Assembly: GCA_019084245.1 (NCBI GenBank) | Contig: JAHRFE010000013.1 | Coordinates: 62,001 to 126,000, forward strand | Length of the DNA stretch: 64,000 nucleotides | Direction of reading: 5' to 3' | From: Hoeflea sp. | Lineage (GTDB): Bacteria > Pseudomonadota > Alphaproteobacteria > Rhizobiales > Rhizobiaceae | Translations under genes and position numbers: made by a program | In this document: positions 1-8,460 of the stretch, piece after piece | Numbering within the stretch: the stretch's first letter is position 1 | Layout: each line of letters starts with the position of its first letter | The notes under the pieces: generated by a model | Databases searched by the model: none | Told to the model about the DNA's origin: nothing | The model's input: the letters and a program-made list of their open reading frames with translations, nothing else

Positions 1-606
1 GAGATCGGGATAATGCAGGGGCGCCATGAGCAGGATCTGCTCCGCGACACTCAGGCCGGGCCAGCCGCCCTGGACAAAAAGCCGCGTCAGCATGCGCGGG
101 CCGGTGATATCCTCGACATCCGACCGGTCGCAGGTCGATGCCTCCGAGAAGAGCCTGAAACAGCGCTCGAGCGCCGCTTTGAAGAAAGCGTGGCCCGGGC
201 GCGCCGCCAGGATGCAGTTGGCGATCTGAAATGGCATCGGGTAGCCAAGCTCGCGGGCGCGCGCCGGGTCCAGTTTCGCCTCGATGCTGAGCAGGCCGGA
301 GAGGTCGAAGAGCGCTTTCGGCAAGGGACGCAGGCACTCCATGTCGATGTCGGCATACATGCCGCCGTCACGAAAGATCACCGCATACCGGAAAACATCA
401 GCGCGCATGACCGGAAACGGCATGGCGTCATAGGCGTCAAGATGTTCAGGCGCCACGTCCGCAACAACCGTGCGGCTGGCCGCGTTGTCAAACAGCCGAT
501 ACTGCAAATCCGGGTTGTGCGTCAGCCAGCCGCGCCGAAATGCATCGGCCCGCGGTGGCAAGGCGTCTGATTTCCAGGTCTGCGACAGCAGTCGGGGTGT
601 CGTCAT
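1..606 (-). CDS. DXD-motif sugar transferase (partial, 3' end beyond window)
   Basis: An open frame of 202 codons runs from an ATG at 606 down to the first base of the window without a stop, so the C-terminus is missing. It contains the region typical of the capsular polysaccharide/initiation-specific mannosyltransferase family (sugar-binding region containing the DXD motif): an N-terminal LPPRADAFRRGW stretch, then VMRADVFRYAVIFRDGGMY directly followed by ADIDME, where DID is the metal/nucleotide-sugar motif. It probably transfers a sugar from a nucleotide sugar in the cytoplasm. It is transcribed away from the pgpA-like gene and fits the polysaccharide/glycolipid locus to its right. The donor and acceptor cannot be told from sequence. 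Confidence 0.8.
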   Translation of the reverse strand, partial: MTTPRLLSQTWKSDALPPRADAFRRGWLTHNPDLQYRLFDNAASRTVVADVAPEHLDAYDAMPFPVMRADVFRYAVIFRDGGMYADIDMECLRPLPKALFDLSGLLSIEAKLDPARARELGYPMPFQIANCILAARPGHAFFKAALERCFRLFSEASTCDRSDVEDITGPRMLTRLFVQGGWPGLSVAEQILLMAPLHYPDL

Positions 607-806
607 ATGTGCCTTCACGCTGGTTCCAGGACCGGCATTCATCCGAATATCCGCTGAGACGGAGGTGTTGTCCTATCCCACGCCGTGGCAGCTTCAACAT
701 CCGCGCCGGATCAAAGCGGAGATCCATGCCTGTTGTTGCATAGATACATTGCTTTTGCCGGATGTCCCATGCATTAAGACGCTGACGCAGTCTGTGGGGT
801 GGGACA

Positions 807-1325
807 ATGAAGCCGGGTCAAGGTCGGCAGCCGAAGCTCAAGGGCCGGAAGCCGGAACTGGGCGAGATGGTGAGAAAGCCGCACCAGATCATCGCGCTGG
901 TCTTTGGCTGCGGGCTCTCGCCGATTGCGCCGGGCGCGGTGGGTAGCCTCGCGGGATTCGGGCTGTTCTTCGCCCTTCAGCCGCTCGGTCTCGAACTGCG
1001 CATCCCCGCCTATGTCGGGCTCGTCGCACTCGCCTCATGGGCCGCACTGCGCACCGGCCAGGATCTTGAAGCGCATGATCACAACTCCATCGTTATCGAT
1101 GAGACCATCGGCATGAGCCTGACCCTCGAGGTTGCGCGCATGACAGTGCCGGCGCTGGTGGCCGCCTATCTCCTGTTCCGGCTTTTCGATGTCTGGAAAC
1201 CATGGCCGGTCTATCTTGCCGACCGGGCCCGCGGCGGCGGCTTCATGGTCATTCTGGATGACATTCTGGCGGCGTGCTGGGCAGGTGCGGTCTTGCTCGC
1301 CGCGAACCTGCTGGGCATATTTTAG
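807..1325 (+). CDS. pgpA: Phosphatidylglycerophosphatase A family protein
   Basis: 172 residues. PgpA dephosphorylates phosphatidylglycerol phosphate to phosphatidylglycerol at the inner membrane. Family features seen: the N-terminal FGCGLSPIAPGAVGSLAG block, the acidic IVIDETIG motif, the FRLFDVWKPWP segment and the C-terminal DDILAACWAG motif, with several hydrophobic helices. The ATG at 807 follows a purine-rich GGTGGGA; an internal ATG at 867 would remove 20 residues and bring the start closer to the usual family start. The deacetylase gene follows after 3 bases, so the two are probably cotranscribed. A phospholipid phosphatase beside a CDP-alcohol transferase and acyltransferases suggests either housekeeping phosphatidylglycerol synthesis or a dedicated lipid pathway. 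Confidence 0.88.
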   Translation: MKPGQGRQPKLKGRKPELGEMVRKPHQIIALVFGCGLSPIAPGAVGSLAGFGLFFALQPLGLELRIPAYVGLVALASWAALRTGQDLEAHDHNSIVIDETIGMSLTLEVARMTVPALVAAYLLFRLFDVWKPWPVYLADRARGGGFMVILDDILAACWAGAVLLAANLLGIF

Positions 1326-1328
1326 GGG

Positions 1329-2096
1329 ATGACGGAACCGGTGACTTCAAGAGACGGCCAAAGCCGCATTGTCTACATGACGGTGGACGCGGAACCGGAT
1401 TGCCCGCCTTTCCTGTGGACCTGGCGGGGGATCGAGGAAGGCATGCCGCTTCTGTTCGATCTCTTCGACAATGAAGGCATCAAGGCGACATTCTTTACCA
1501 CCGGTGACACTGCGGCAAAGCACCCCGCTTGCGTCGAAACGCTGGTCGCCAAGGGGCATGAACTTGGCTGCCACGGCTATTCGCACAATTCCTTTGCCGA
1601 AATGGACGAGGAAACCGCCCGCGACGAAATCGTCCGAACCAATGAAATCCTGCGGAAATTCGCTCCGGTCACCTCGTTTCGGGCGCCATATCTCTCCTTC
1701 CCGGAAAGGTTTGTGAAAATCCTTGCCGAAGAGGGGTTCTCGCTCGACAGCTCGCGCGCGGCCTACAAGCTCAAGGATCCGCCGGCGGAAGTGGAAGGCG
1801 GGCCGGTCCGGCTGGAGGCCTCGGTGACGTCCAGCGTTCTGCGGATCCCCGAAATTGTCAGAACGCCCTGGTTCCGGCTCCTGCAAAGTCCTGTCACGCT
1901 GTTTGTGCATCCCTGGGAGTTCGTCGACCTGACCGCGACCAGGTTGCGCTATGATTGCCGCTTCCGCACCGGGCAGCCGGCGCTGGACAGTCTGCGCTCG
2001 GCCATCCGCCATTTCAAGGATCGTGGTTTCGAGTTCCGCCTGGCGCGCGATCACGTGTCCGGCGCGGCGCCCGCCTGCCGGACAAGGTCGCGGTAG
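1329..2096 (+). CDS. Polysaccharide deacetylase (NodB homology domain)
   Basis: 255 residues. Members of this family remove acetyl groups from N- or O-acetylated sugars in a metal-dependent reaction. Motif 1 is TVDAEPD, motif 2 is HGYSHNSF (the two metal-binding His), motif 3 is FRAPYLSFP, and a late LFVHPWEF carries the conserved His region. No signal peptide is visible, so the enzyme probably acts in the cytoplasm on a lipid-linked or nucleotide-linked precursor. It starts 3 bases after pgpA, and its last 46 bases overlap the convergent glycosyltransferase gene. A role in modifying the glycan made by this locus is inference. Confidence 0.87.
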   Translation: MTEPVTSRDGQSRIVYMTVDAEPDCPPFLWTWRGIEEGMPLLFDLFDNEGIKATFFTTGDTAAKHPACVETLVAKGHELGCHGYSHNSFAEMDEETARDEIVRTNEILRKFAPVTSFRAPYLSFPERFVKILAEEGFSLDSSRAAYKLKDPPAEVEGGPVRLEASVTSSVLRIPEIVRTPWFRLLQSPVTLFVHPWEFVDLTATRLRYDCRFRTGQPALDSLRSAIRHFKDRGFEFRLARDHVSGAAPACRTRSR

Positions 2097-3169
2097 ACCT
2101 CCAGGTGCCGGGCAGTCACCCGCGACCAGTCGTGCCGGATCAGGGCAGGGCGCGGGCCCGAGAGGCGCGCCAGCAGGTCGCGGTCATGACACAGCCGAAC
2201 CAATGCTTCGGCCATCTCAATATCGGAACTGCACAGAATTCCGTCTATGCCGTCGGTGATGTAATTGTCCACGCCGGTTCCCGAGCGGGCGACAACCGGC
2301 AAGCCCGCGGCTCTTGCCTCCAGGGCCGCCAGCCCGAAGGATTCCGTGATCGACGGCAGCACGAACACATCGGCGCGCTTGTAAAGCGACCGCAGGCCCT
2401 CGCGGTCCAGCCATCCCTCTATGTGGAACTGCTGCGCAACACCGAGCCTGGCGGCCTTCTTCAGGACGGCACGGGATAGCCTTCCTTGCCCGGCCGCAAC
2501 GAGATCCACCTGCTTGCCCTTTGCCGATTGCGCGACGGTCTTGAGCAACTCCGGCAGGACCAGAGGCCGCTTCTTGGTTTCAAACCGGATCGCCGTCGCG
2601 ATGGTGAAGCCTTGTCTTGCCGCAAGAGGCCCGTCCTGTTTCGACCAGAATTCGTAATCGAAGCCGTTCGGCAGGATGCCGGCGTTGAGGCCGGGGCGGA
2701 CGGTGTCGAGCTGCGCCACGATATGCCGGCCGACACCGGTTACGCGCACGGGTGGCGATGCCCATCCCCAAATCCGGTCGGCCAGCCGCAACAACCGCGG
2801 CAGGTTGACCATCCAGGAATGAAACGTGAGAACCACCGGCAGCCCGAGGGAGCGCGCCGCGATAAAGCCTGCCAGGCAGGTTGGCGCGACAATGCTCGGG
2901 TGGATGTGAACCACATCCGGCCTGACGTTCAGAAGCGCCGCCTTGAGGATGCCGACCAGACGCGGGGACACGGCGAGAAGGAGCCAGGGCAGACGCAGGC
3001 ATTTGAGACGGGTCACCGCGATGCCGCCGACTAGGTCCGGCCCCGGCATGCTGGTGATGACGTTGACATCGACGCCCGCGGACTTGAGTCCATTTGCAAG
3101 TCCAAGCAGTTGGCTTTCGATTCCGCCGCGGCGCGGCGCGAACCAATCGGCGACGAGCGCGACTTTCAT
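2051..3169 (-). CDS. Glycosyltransferase family 4 (GT-B fold)
   Basis: 372 residues from the ATG at 3169; an upstream in-frame extension to 3271 has no family similarity. The start MKVALVADWFAPRRGGIE is the classic N-terminal block of GT4 enzymes. The C-terminal donor-binding domain has ADVFVLPSITESFGLAALEARAAGLPVV, which contains the E-x7-E signature. The enzyme is a retaining glycosyltransferase acting at the cytoplasmic face of the membrane; the sugar is unknown. The gene follows the CDP-alcohol phosphatidyltransferase gene by 40 bases on the same strand, which suggests that it glycosylates a lipid made by its neighbour. Confidence 0.88.
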   Translation of the reverse strand: MKVALVADWFAPRRGGIESQLLGLANGLKSAGVDVNVITSMPGPDLVGGIAVTRLKCLRLPWLLLAVSPRLVGILKAALLNVRPDVVHIHPSIVAPTCLAGFIAARSLGLPVVLTFHSWMVNLPRLLRLADRIWGWASPPVRVTGVGRHIVAQLDTVRPGLNAGILPNGFDYEFWSKQDGPLAARQGFTIATAIRFETKKRPLVLPELLKTVAQSAKGKQVDLVAAGQGRLSRAVLKKAARLGVAQQFHIEGWLDREGLRSLYKRADVFVLPSITESFGLAALEARAAGLPVVARSGTGVDNYITDGIDGILCSSDIEMAEALVRLCHDRDLLARLSGPRPALIRHDWSRVTARHLEVYRDLVRQAGAAPDT

Positions 3170-3209
3170 GGTCACCGGACGTCTCCGCACAACGGGAAGG
3201 GCCCGGCGA

Positions 3210-4019
3210 TCATGGTTGATCGGAGGGACCGGGGTTTGCCGGTCGGCCAGAGGGGTCCGACGCCGATTCATAGGCGGAAATCAGGAACCACGTCCGGGCT
3301 ATCCGTTGAAACGCGGTAAAATAGGTAGCGGCGGCCAGGATCCAGAGCCCGACCTCCAGCATCCAGGGCAGGGCATGGGTGGCGATAAGGGCAAAGCAGA
3401 GGAAGAACTGGCGGGAGGCCTTGTTGAAGAAATCCGGCCAGCCCTTGTTGGCGACCGGGATTTCGATCGCGGCGCGCGCCTTGTTGTAGCTGGTCATCAT
3501 CGAACCGGTGATCACCAGGAACGCCGGCAGCCACAATCCGGAAACCGCGCCCACGACCAAGAGCGTGGCCGTTTCCTGCATCCGGTCGACAATTGCATCG
3601 AGATATCCGCCGAAGCGGCTCGTCGTGCCCTGGGCCCGCGCCACCAGGCCGTCAAGTGCGTCAAAGACATAACTCAGAATGAGACCTGTCCCGAACAGGA
3701 ACGGATCCTGGTGGAGGAGGTAGAGGCCGCAATTGAGCAGGACGAGAAGCAGCCCGATGAGGGTGACCTGATTCGGCGTCACGCCGGAGCGAACCAGAAT
3801 GCCAAGCAGATCTCTCCCGATGCGGATCACGAATTGACCGCTCGCCGCCGGCTTGGCGGCGCCTGCCTGCGCGGCAGGCTTGGGACGAACGCTCCCGGCG
3901 GGTTTTGCCGGGCCGGTCAGGTTGATCAGAAAGACCGCGAACATCACAGGCAACCAGATCAGCACCATGATGAAGGTCGCCTGATCCAGCATCAGAAAAG
4001 TCCGAACAGAGTCCAGCAT
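3210..4019 (-). CDS. CDP-alcohol phosphatidyltransferase family protein
   Basis: 269 residues from the ATG at 4019 (MLDSVRTFLMLDQ); a longer frame to 4127 exists, but the added residues look non-coding. The full active-site motif DG-x2-AR-x8-G-x3-D-x3-D is present (DGLVARAQGTTSRFGGYLDAIVD), the site for the metal ions and CDP-lipid. Five or six membrane helices surround it. Such enzymes join a phosphatidyl group to an alcohol such as glycerol phosphate, inositol phosphate or serine. The alcohol here is not known. Its position between a GT4 gene and a DegT aminotransferase gene points to a specialised head group rather than housekeeping lipid. Confidence 0.88.
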   Translation of the reverse strand: MLDSVRTFLMLDQATFIMVLIWLPVMFAVFLINLTGPAKPAGSVRPKPAAQAGAAKPAASGQFVIRIGRDLLGILVRSGVTPNQVTLIGLLLVLLNCGLYLLHQDPFLFGTGLILSYVFDALDGLVARAQGTTSRFGGYLDAIVDRMQETATLLVVGAVSGLWLPAFLVITGSMMTSYNKARAAIEIPVANKGWPDFFNKASRQFFLCFALIATHALPWMLEVGLWILAAATYFTAFQRIARTWFLISAYESASDPSGRPANPGPSDQP

Positions 4020-4151
4020 TGCAAATCCCACGGGGGCGCCCCAAACAATTCTCCCACAGCGCCGGGCGAATTGACTTATATCCGTCCAACCGGAATGATC
4101 AATCCGTTGAACGGCCCGCAGACACATCGACTGTTTCCAGGGAGCGGCGTC

Positions 4152-5366
4152 TTGAAATTATTTCCACGCATGGTGCTCGATTACGGCGCTTCGGACCTGG
4201 CGAGGCTGCTCGCTCGGGGCGGGCATGACGCCGCGGCTGATCTTGCCGCGATCGACCGCGAACTGGCCAGGGGGCGGCCCTTTGCAATGGCCCTGTCGGT
4301 GCGCACTTCCCTCGACCTTTTGCTGTCCTGCCTGTCGGTCCAGCCCGGCGACGAGATAATCCTCAGCGCGGTGACAGTGCCCGGCATGGCCGAAATAGCC
4401 CATCATCACGGGCTGGTCGTCCGCGTCGTCGACATCGATCCGGACAGCCTGACAGTGTCCGCCGACGATCTTCGGGCGCTGGTCAATGAGCGAACCCGTG
4501 TGGCCGTGATTGCGCCCTTGTTCGGGAGCCATGGAGACCTGTCGGAACATGCGCTGGTTTGCCGCGAGCGCAAGGTCGTCCTGGTGGAGGACGCGGCGCA
4601 GGCCTGGGACGGCGAGTATCGTGGTTCGATGGTCGCGGACGTGGTGTTCTTCAGCTTTGGCCCCGCCAAGACAGCGACCGCCCTTGCCGGCGCCGTGGTC
4701 GTTTTCCGGGACCAGGTCATGGCGCAGCGATTTGCGCGGATGCAAGCCGAACTGCCGGCCCAATCCGCCGGGTGGCTGTTTTACCGGGTCGTCAAATTCG
4801 GAGCCGTCCTGCTGTTTCGCGGACCACGGCGGCTTGGTTTCATCGCGCGTCTGGCGGCGCTCACCGGCCGCGATCCCGATATCTTCATCGGATCGATGGC
4901 GAAGGGTTTTGCGGGGCAGGGGTTCATCGCCCGCATCCGCCATCGACTTCCCGACGCGGTGCGAAGCCTTATCGCCCACAAACTCCGCACCCACCCTGGC
5001 GCGGCCCAGAGGAAGGCCCGGGCGCGCCAGTTCATCGCCATGATCGATCCCGTGTTGACAGCTCCAGGCCGCGCCAATCCGGCCACGAGCTACTGGCTGC
5101 TGCCGGTGTGTGTTGCGGACCCGTCGCGCCTGGTTGGAGCCCTCAGGGCCAGGGGATATGACGCCAGCCGTGGCGCCAGCAGTCTCGCAGCCATCATTGA
5201 CGACCGCACGGGGCGACCCTGCACGAAGGCGCAGCAGATGATGGGCAGTCTCGTCTACGTGCCGCTCACGCAGTACACCGGAGAAGACGAGATGCGGCAG
5301 ATGGCCAAGATCATAAAGCGGCATGCGCGGGCGGTTGGAACTGTTGGCGAAGAAATCGCTGCCTGA
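4152..5366 (+). CDS. DegT/DnrJ/EryC1/StrS-type PLP-dependent aminotransferase
   Basis: About 404 residues. Family features seen: SVRTSLDLLLSCLSVQPGDEIILSAVTVPGM near the N-terminus, VLVEDAAQAWDGEY (PLP-binding Asp) and FSFGPAKTATALAGAVV, whose Lys is the expected Schiff-base residue. Such enzymes usually aminate keto-sugars bound to nucleotides. The start is uncertain. A TTG at 4152 has GGAG 7 bases upstream and is preferred; an ATG at 4170 and an ATG at 4098 are alternatives. Roughly 1.2 kb of open frame further upstream is antisense to the neighbouring genes and is not counted. It is divergent from the CDP-alcohol transferase and convergent with the acyltransferase gene that ends at 5378. 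Confidence 0.83.
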   Translation: MKLFPRMVLDYGASDLARLLARGGHDAAADLAAIDRELARGRPFAMALSVRTSLDLLLSCLSVQPGDEIILSAVTVPGMAEIAHHHGLVVRVVDIDPDSLTVSADDLRALVNERTRVAVIAPLFGSHGDLSEHALVCRERKVVLVEDAAQAWDGEYRGSMVADVVFFSFGPAKTATALAGAVVVFRDQVMAQRFARMQAELPAQSAGWLFYRVVKFGAVLLFRGPRRLGFIARLAALTGRDPDIFIGSMAKGFAGQGFIARIRHRLPDAVRSLIAHKLRTHPGAAQRKARARQFIAMIDPVLTAPGRANPATSYWLLPVCVADPSRLVGALRARGYDASRGASSLAAIIDDRTGRPCTKAQQMMGSLVYVPLTQYTGEDEMRQMAKIIKRHARAVGTVGEEIAA

Positions 5367-5377
5367 AGCGACATGCC

Positions 5378-6085
5378 TCAATCGGATGACGGGTTCTGGC
5401 GGGCAAGGTCCCGGACTGCACGCTCGATTGCGCCAACAAACTCGACCGCCTCCTGGGCGGAGCCGTCCGCCACCTGCTTGTCCGTGCGCCTGGCAGGGTC
5501 GATCGGCCTGGGGACGCCGAAGCGGACCGAAATCGGCCCAAGTCGCGGCAGAAGCCGCGCCTTGGAAAATACCCGGAAGGTTCCATCGATATGAACCGGA
5601 ACGACCGGATACCCGATGATCTTCAGGATCGGATAAACCCCGCCCTTGAAGGTCTGGATCCGACCGTCAAGGCTTCGGGAGCCTTCGGGATACAAGATGA
5701 CGGCCCGTCCGCCCTTGTCGAGAAACGCTTTGCAATCGCGCGCGCAGGAAAGCAAGCTCGACGCGCGGGCCAGGGAGTTCGCATTCGAACCGGCGCGCTC
5801 GATGGGAACAAGATTGAACATCTTTCCCACAACCCATGACCGAAGCGATCTGTCGAAATGGAAATCCATCGCCGCGATCGCGATCGTGTCGGAGTAGGGT
5901 ATCCCCATGGCTTCGACGAGGGCGATGTAGTCAAGATGACTGGCGTGGTTGGCGCAGATGACAAACGGGCCATCTGGCAGGTTGGATCTGCCCATGACGG
6001 TGAATTTGAAAAAAGTGCCTATGCTGCAGCAATACCGGACAATGGCGCTGAACAGGATGATGATAATGTCATGCAGAACGCGCAT
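5378..6085 (-). CDS. 1-acyl-sn-glycerol-3-phosphate acyltransferase family (PlsC-like)
   Basis: 235 residues. The PlsC family transfers acyl chains to lysophospholipids or related acceptors at the inner membrane. The catalytic HX4D motif is intact in CANHASHLDYIAL, and the acceptor-phosphate motif is present as ILYPEGSRS, followed by FKGGVYPILK and PVVPVHI. One N-terminal hydrophobic segment (IIIILFSAIVRYCC) should anchor it. It ends 11 bases from the convergent aminotransferase gene. It is one of two PlsC-like proteins in this locus; this one has a complete active site, in contrast to the copy at 6703. Confidence 0.88.
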   Translation of the reverse strand: MRVLHDIIIILFSAIVRYCCSIGTFFKFTVMGRSNLPDGPFVICANHASHLDYIALVEAMGIPYSDTIAIAAMDFHFDRSLRSWVVGKMFNLVPIERAGSNANSLARASSLLSCARDCKAFLDKGGRAVILYPEGSRSLDGRIQTFKGGVYPILKIIGYPVVPVHIDGTFRVFSKARLLPRLGPISVRFGVPRPIDPARRTDKQVADGSAQEAVEFVGAIERAVRDLARQNPSSD

Positions 6086-6208
6086 CAGGTAATGACTGCT
6101 TTCCAGCCGGTCGCCATTTTCGGAGGTCGCGTTGATTTACATCGGTTCGAGATGTTCATGTATTCAATCGGACGCATCACATGCTGCTTTTATCATGACA
6201 TTTGTGAA

Positions 6209-6227
6209 ATCACAGTTGAATTGTGAT
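6209..6227. promoter_or_regulatory. Inverted repeat ATCACA-N7-TGTGAT
   Basis: A perfect 6-bp inverted repeat with a 7-base spacer lies in the 251-base gap between the divergent acyltransferase gene (start 6085) and the small membrane-protein gene (start 6337). Its size and symmetry suit a dimeric regulator. The half-sites recall CRP/FNR-type sites but in everted order, so no specific regulator is named. Apart from this repeat, nothing else recognisable was seen in the gap. Confidence 0.3.
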
Positions 6228-6336
6228 CGTCGAACAAGATTTGGCGGCGATACCGGATAGGTCTTGACGGGCCGCGTTGCATCCCGCAGATCAGGTCGTC
6301 CAGAGGATCGGAAACGGACATGGAATTGGCTTGCCG

Positions 6337-6732
6337 ATGAAACAGCTCACCCGGATTTATCTTGACACACTTGGCGTTCCATCGGAGGGCGACAGGGCGC
6401 CGCGCCTGGGCGGGGCTCACACGTGGATGGCGCGGGCGCTTGTGCTGGCGGCAGTGCCCATTCTGGTCGCCGTCAATCTGGTCACGCTGATGTTCGGGGT
6501 CAGCGTCGGGTTCCTCGGCCGGGACGGTGTCAGGTTCTCGTTCCTGCGGCTGTGGGGCCGGGTGCGGGCGATCTATGTGATGTTGCCTGTCATGATCGCC
6601 TATGGCGTCTGGCACAAGCTGCAAGCCATCGGTGTGTTCGAGCTGGTTTCATCGATGGCGGCGACCATTGTCGCGGCAATTGCCGCCATGGCGCTTGTGC
6701 TGCTATTGAACGGCTCGCGCGCCAGACCTTGA
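6337..6732 (+). CDS. Small integral membrane protein, unknown function
   Basis: 131 residues from the ATG at 6337 (MKQLTRIYLDTLGVPSEG); an upstream ATG at 6277 in the same frame would add 20 residues. Three hydrophobic stretches are visible: ALVLAAVPILVAVNLVTLMFGV, IYVMLPVMIAYGVW, and a C-terminal VSSMAATIVAAIAAMALVLLL. No family was recognised. The 3' end overlaps the convergent acyltransferase gene by 30 bases. Its place between two acyltransferase genes suggests a membrane accessory of the lipid locus, but this is only context. Confidence 0.55.
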   Translation: MKQLTRIYLDTLGVPSEGDRAPRLGGAHTWMARALVLAAVPILVAVNLVTLMFGVSVGFLGRDGVRFSFLRLWGRVRAIYVMLPVMIAYGVWHKLQAIGVFELVSSMAATIVAAIAAMALVLLLNGSRARP

Positions 6733-7437
6733 CGGCGCACGGCTCAACCTGAGTGATCCTTCGTCAAGCGCGGTTTTGAGCGCGTCCATGAAATCCTGCC
6801 GGGAGAGCCCTGCCGGAATCGGATCGAGCACTTCAATGGTAATGGTCCCGGGGCGGATCAGATGGTGGCCGTAGGGCCAATAGTCGCCGGAATTCAACAC
6901 GACCGGCGTGCAGGGGACTTTGAGCATCTGGTAGAGAGCGGCGATGCCGGCCTTGATGCGCGCGTCGCCGGGCACGGTGTTGCGCGTTCCCTCCGGGAAG
7001 ATCAACACCGGCCTGCCGGCCTCGAACTGCCGTCTGGCTTCCTCGAAACCCTGTTTGGTGGTTGTCAGGTCCCCATGGCGCGCCGCCCACACATAGCCGT
7101 TCTGGCGGGCGATCCAGCCAGCGACCGGGAAGCTCCTAAGCCCGGTCTTGACAAACACCAGGGGATTGGAAAACAGCAGCGGAAAAGCGAAGTTCTCCCA
7201 GGTTGACTGCTGGCCGCAGGCAATCAGCTCCGCGCCGCCGGACAGTTTTTCCGTTCCCTTGAACTGGTGCTTTAGGCCAACGATATTCGACAGGCCCCAG
7301 AGCAAGGCTCTCAAATACCAGGATATGAGAGGCCATGCATCGCCGCGACGCAGGCGGACAACGACCGATGACGCCATAAGCAGGCACGACACAATGCCGA
7401 GATACGTGTAGAAGGCCGCGTTGCGCAGAAGTATCAT
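6703..7437 (-). CDS. PlsC-like acyltransferase homologue with catalytic His replaced by Gln
   Basis: 244 residues from the ATG at 7437. Family blocks II and III are good: FVKTGLRSFPVAGWIARQNG and VLIFPEGTRNTVPGD, followed by PCTPVVLNSGDYWP. In block I, where related enzymes have a His just before QS/AS (as in KHQSxWE), this protein reads ACGQQSTWENF. The codon at the His position is CAG, i.e. Gln. The Glu of the HX4D/E-type motif remains. The protein may be inactive, may have a changed mechanism, or may act as a partner of the intact PlsC-like enzyme encoded at 5378. An N-terminal hydrophobic segment is present. The gene is divergent from the sulfotransferase gene. Confidence 0.82.
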   Translation of the reverse strand: MILLRNAAFYTYLGIVSCLLMASSVVVRLRRGDAWPLISWYLRALLWGLSNIVGLKHQFKGTEKLSGGAELIACGQQSTWENFAFPLLFSNPLVFVKTGLRSFPVAGWIARQNGYVWAARHGDLTTTKQGFEEARRQFEAGRPVLIFPEGTRNTVPGDARIKAGIAALYQMLKVPCTPVVLNSGDYWPYGHHLIRPGTITIEVLDPIPAGLSRQDFMDALKTALDEGSLRLSRAPSRSGARAVQ

Positions 7438-7735
7438 GGAACACCGGAGCACCTTGTCTCTTCCACATAGGGAGGAGGTCTGGTTGTCCCAGATTCATGT
7501 TTGGCTTGCAACAAAATCGCAAACCTGGTGCCTGCCCAGCAGGATCGGCGATGATTGGCGTGTCCAAATGGATATCAACGCACATGGCGGCCCGCCCGAC
7601 GAACCCGGACGCCCCTCGGAGCGTAAGACACTTGATCTGCAGAGGAAATCAGGTGATTCTAACAGCCAAGCGGTCCGTCCTGGACGAAACATCGGTCGGC
7701 CATCATCACCAGTCTGGCATTCGCGTGGGGTTCTG

Positions 7736-8389
7736 TTGGGCTACATCCTGTCTTACCCGCGATCCGGCAATCACTTGGCGCGGGCGCTCATCGAGTATCT
7801 CAGCCGGTGCCCGACATCTTCAATTTATGTCATCGAGGACGATCATCTCGGCATTGCCGAGCGCTTTGATGCGGCGGCGCTCCTGGGTGTGGACCCTGGC
7901 CTGGCTCCCGAATACGTCAAGGTTCATCGGATCGCCCATCTGGAAAATCGCGTCGACCGTTCCAAGCCGCTGATTTTCATTCTGCGCGATCCGTTCGAGA
8001 GCATTTCATCGGATTTGAGACATATTCCGCAACTCATCGTCTGGCTCACTCGGCGATGGCCCAAAGAGTGGGCGCATTTCATTGAAAACACCCGGGAATA
8101 TGTCGCATGGCCGGGCCCGAAATTGCTGCTCTACTATGAGGACATGAAATCAGCGCCCGATGCTTCCATTCGAGCCATCGGCGAATTCCTGGGCGTGCCG
8201 GAAGCTCGTATCGCGGAAGCAAAGACCAACTTCGCCATGATCGCAGGGGTTGGGCTGATCTCCCTTCCGCGCAAATCCAGATCCGGCAGCGATGTGGCAT
8301 TCTACCGGAAGCGCCGCTGGTTTTCGTACCAGATCGTGGCGCCCGAAGACCTCCGACACCTGTTTGCCCGCTACGATTCAGTTGGATAG
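7736..8389 (+). CDS. Sulfotransferase domain protein
   Basis: About 217 residues from a TTG at 7736 preceded by a G-rich stretch. An open frame continues upstream to ATGs at 7568 and 7421, but that part lacks family features. The PAPS 5'-phosphosulfate loop is ILSYPRSGNHLARALIEYLS, and the 3'-phosphate site is IFILRDPFESISSDLRHI. LLYYEDMKSAPDASIRAIGEFLGVP is the usual C-terminal block. Such enzymes transfer sulfate from PAPS to a hydroxyl or amino group of a sugar or lipid. Within a glycosyltransferase/acyltransferase locus, sulfation of the surface glycan or glycolipid is a reasonable inference. The start codon is the least certain part of the call. Confidence 0.72.
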   Translation: MGYILSYPRSGNHLARALIEYLSRCPTSSIYVIEDDHLGIAERFDAAALLGVDPGLAPEYVKVHRIAHLENRVDRSKPLIFILRDPFESISSDLRHIPQLIVWLTRRWPKEWAHFIENTREYVAWPGPKLLLYYEDMKSAPDASIRAIGEFLGVPEARIAEAKTNFAMIAGVGLISLPRKSRSGSDVAFYRKRRWFSYQIVAPEDLRHLFARYDSVG

Positions 8390-8460
8390 CCCTTTTATCA
8401 AGGGGCATGTGATTGAATGCGCAAAAGGGTGCTTTCAGTGGCCGGGCAAAACGCAAAACA

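Noticed and set aside
2943-4151. N-terminal extension of the DegT aminotransferase frame by about 400 codons
   Set aside because: It is antisense to the GT4 and CDP-alcohol transferase genes, and family similarity starts only near 4152.
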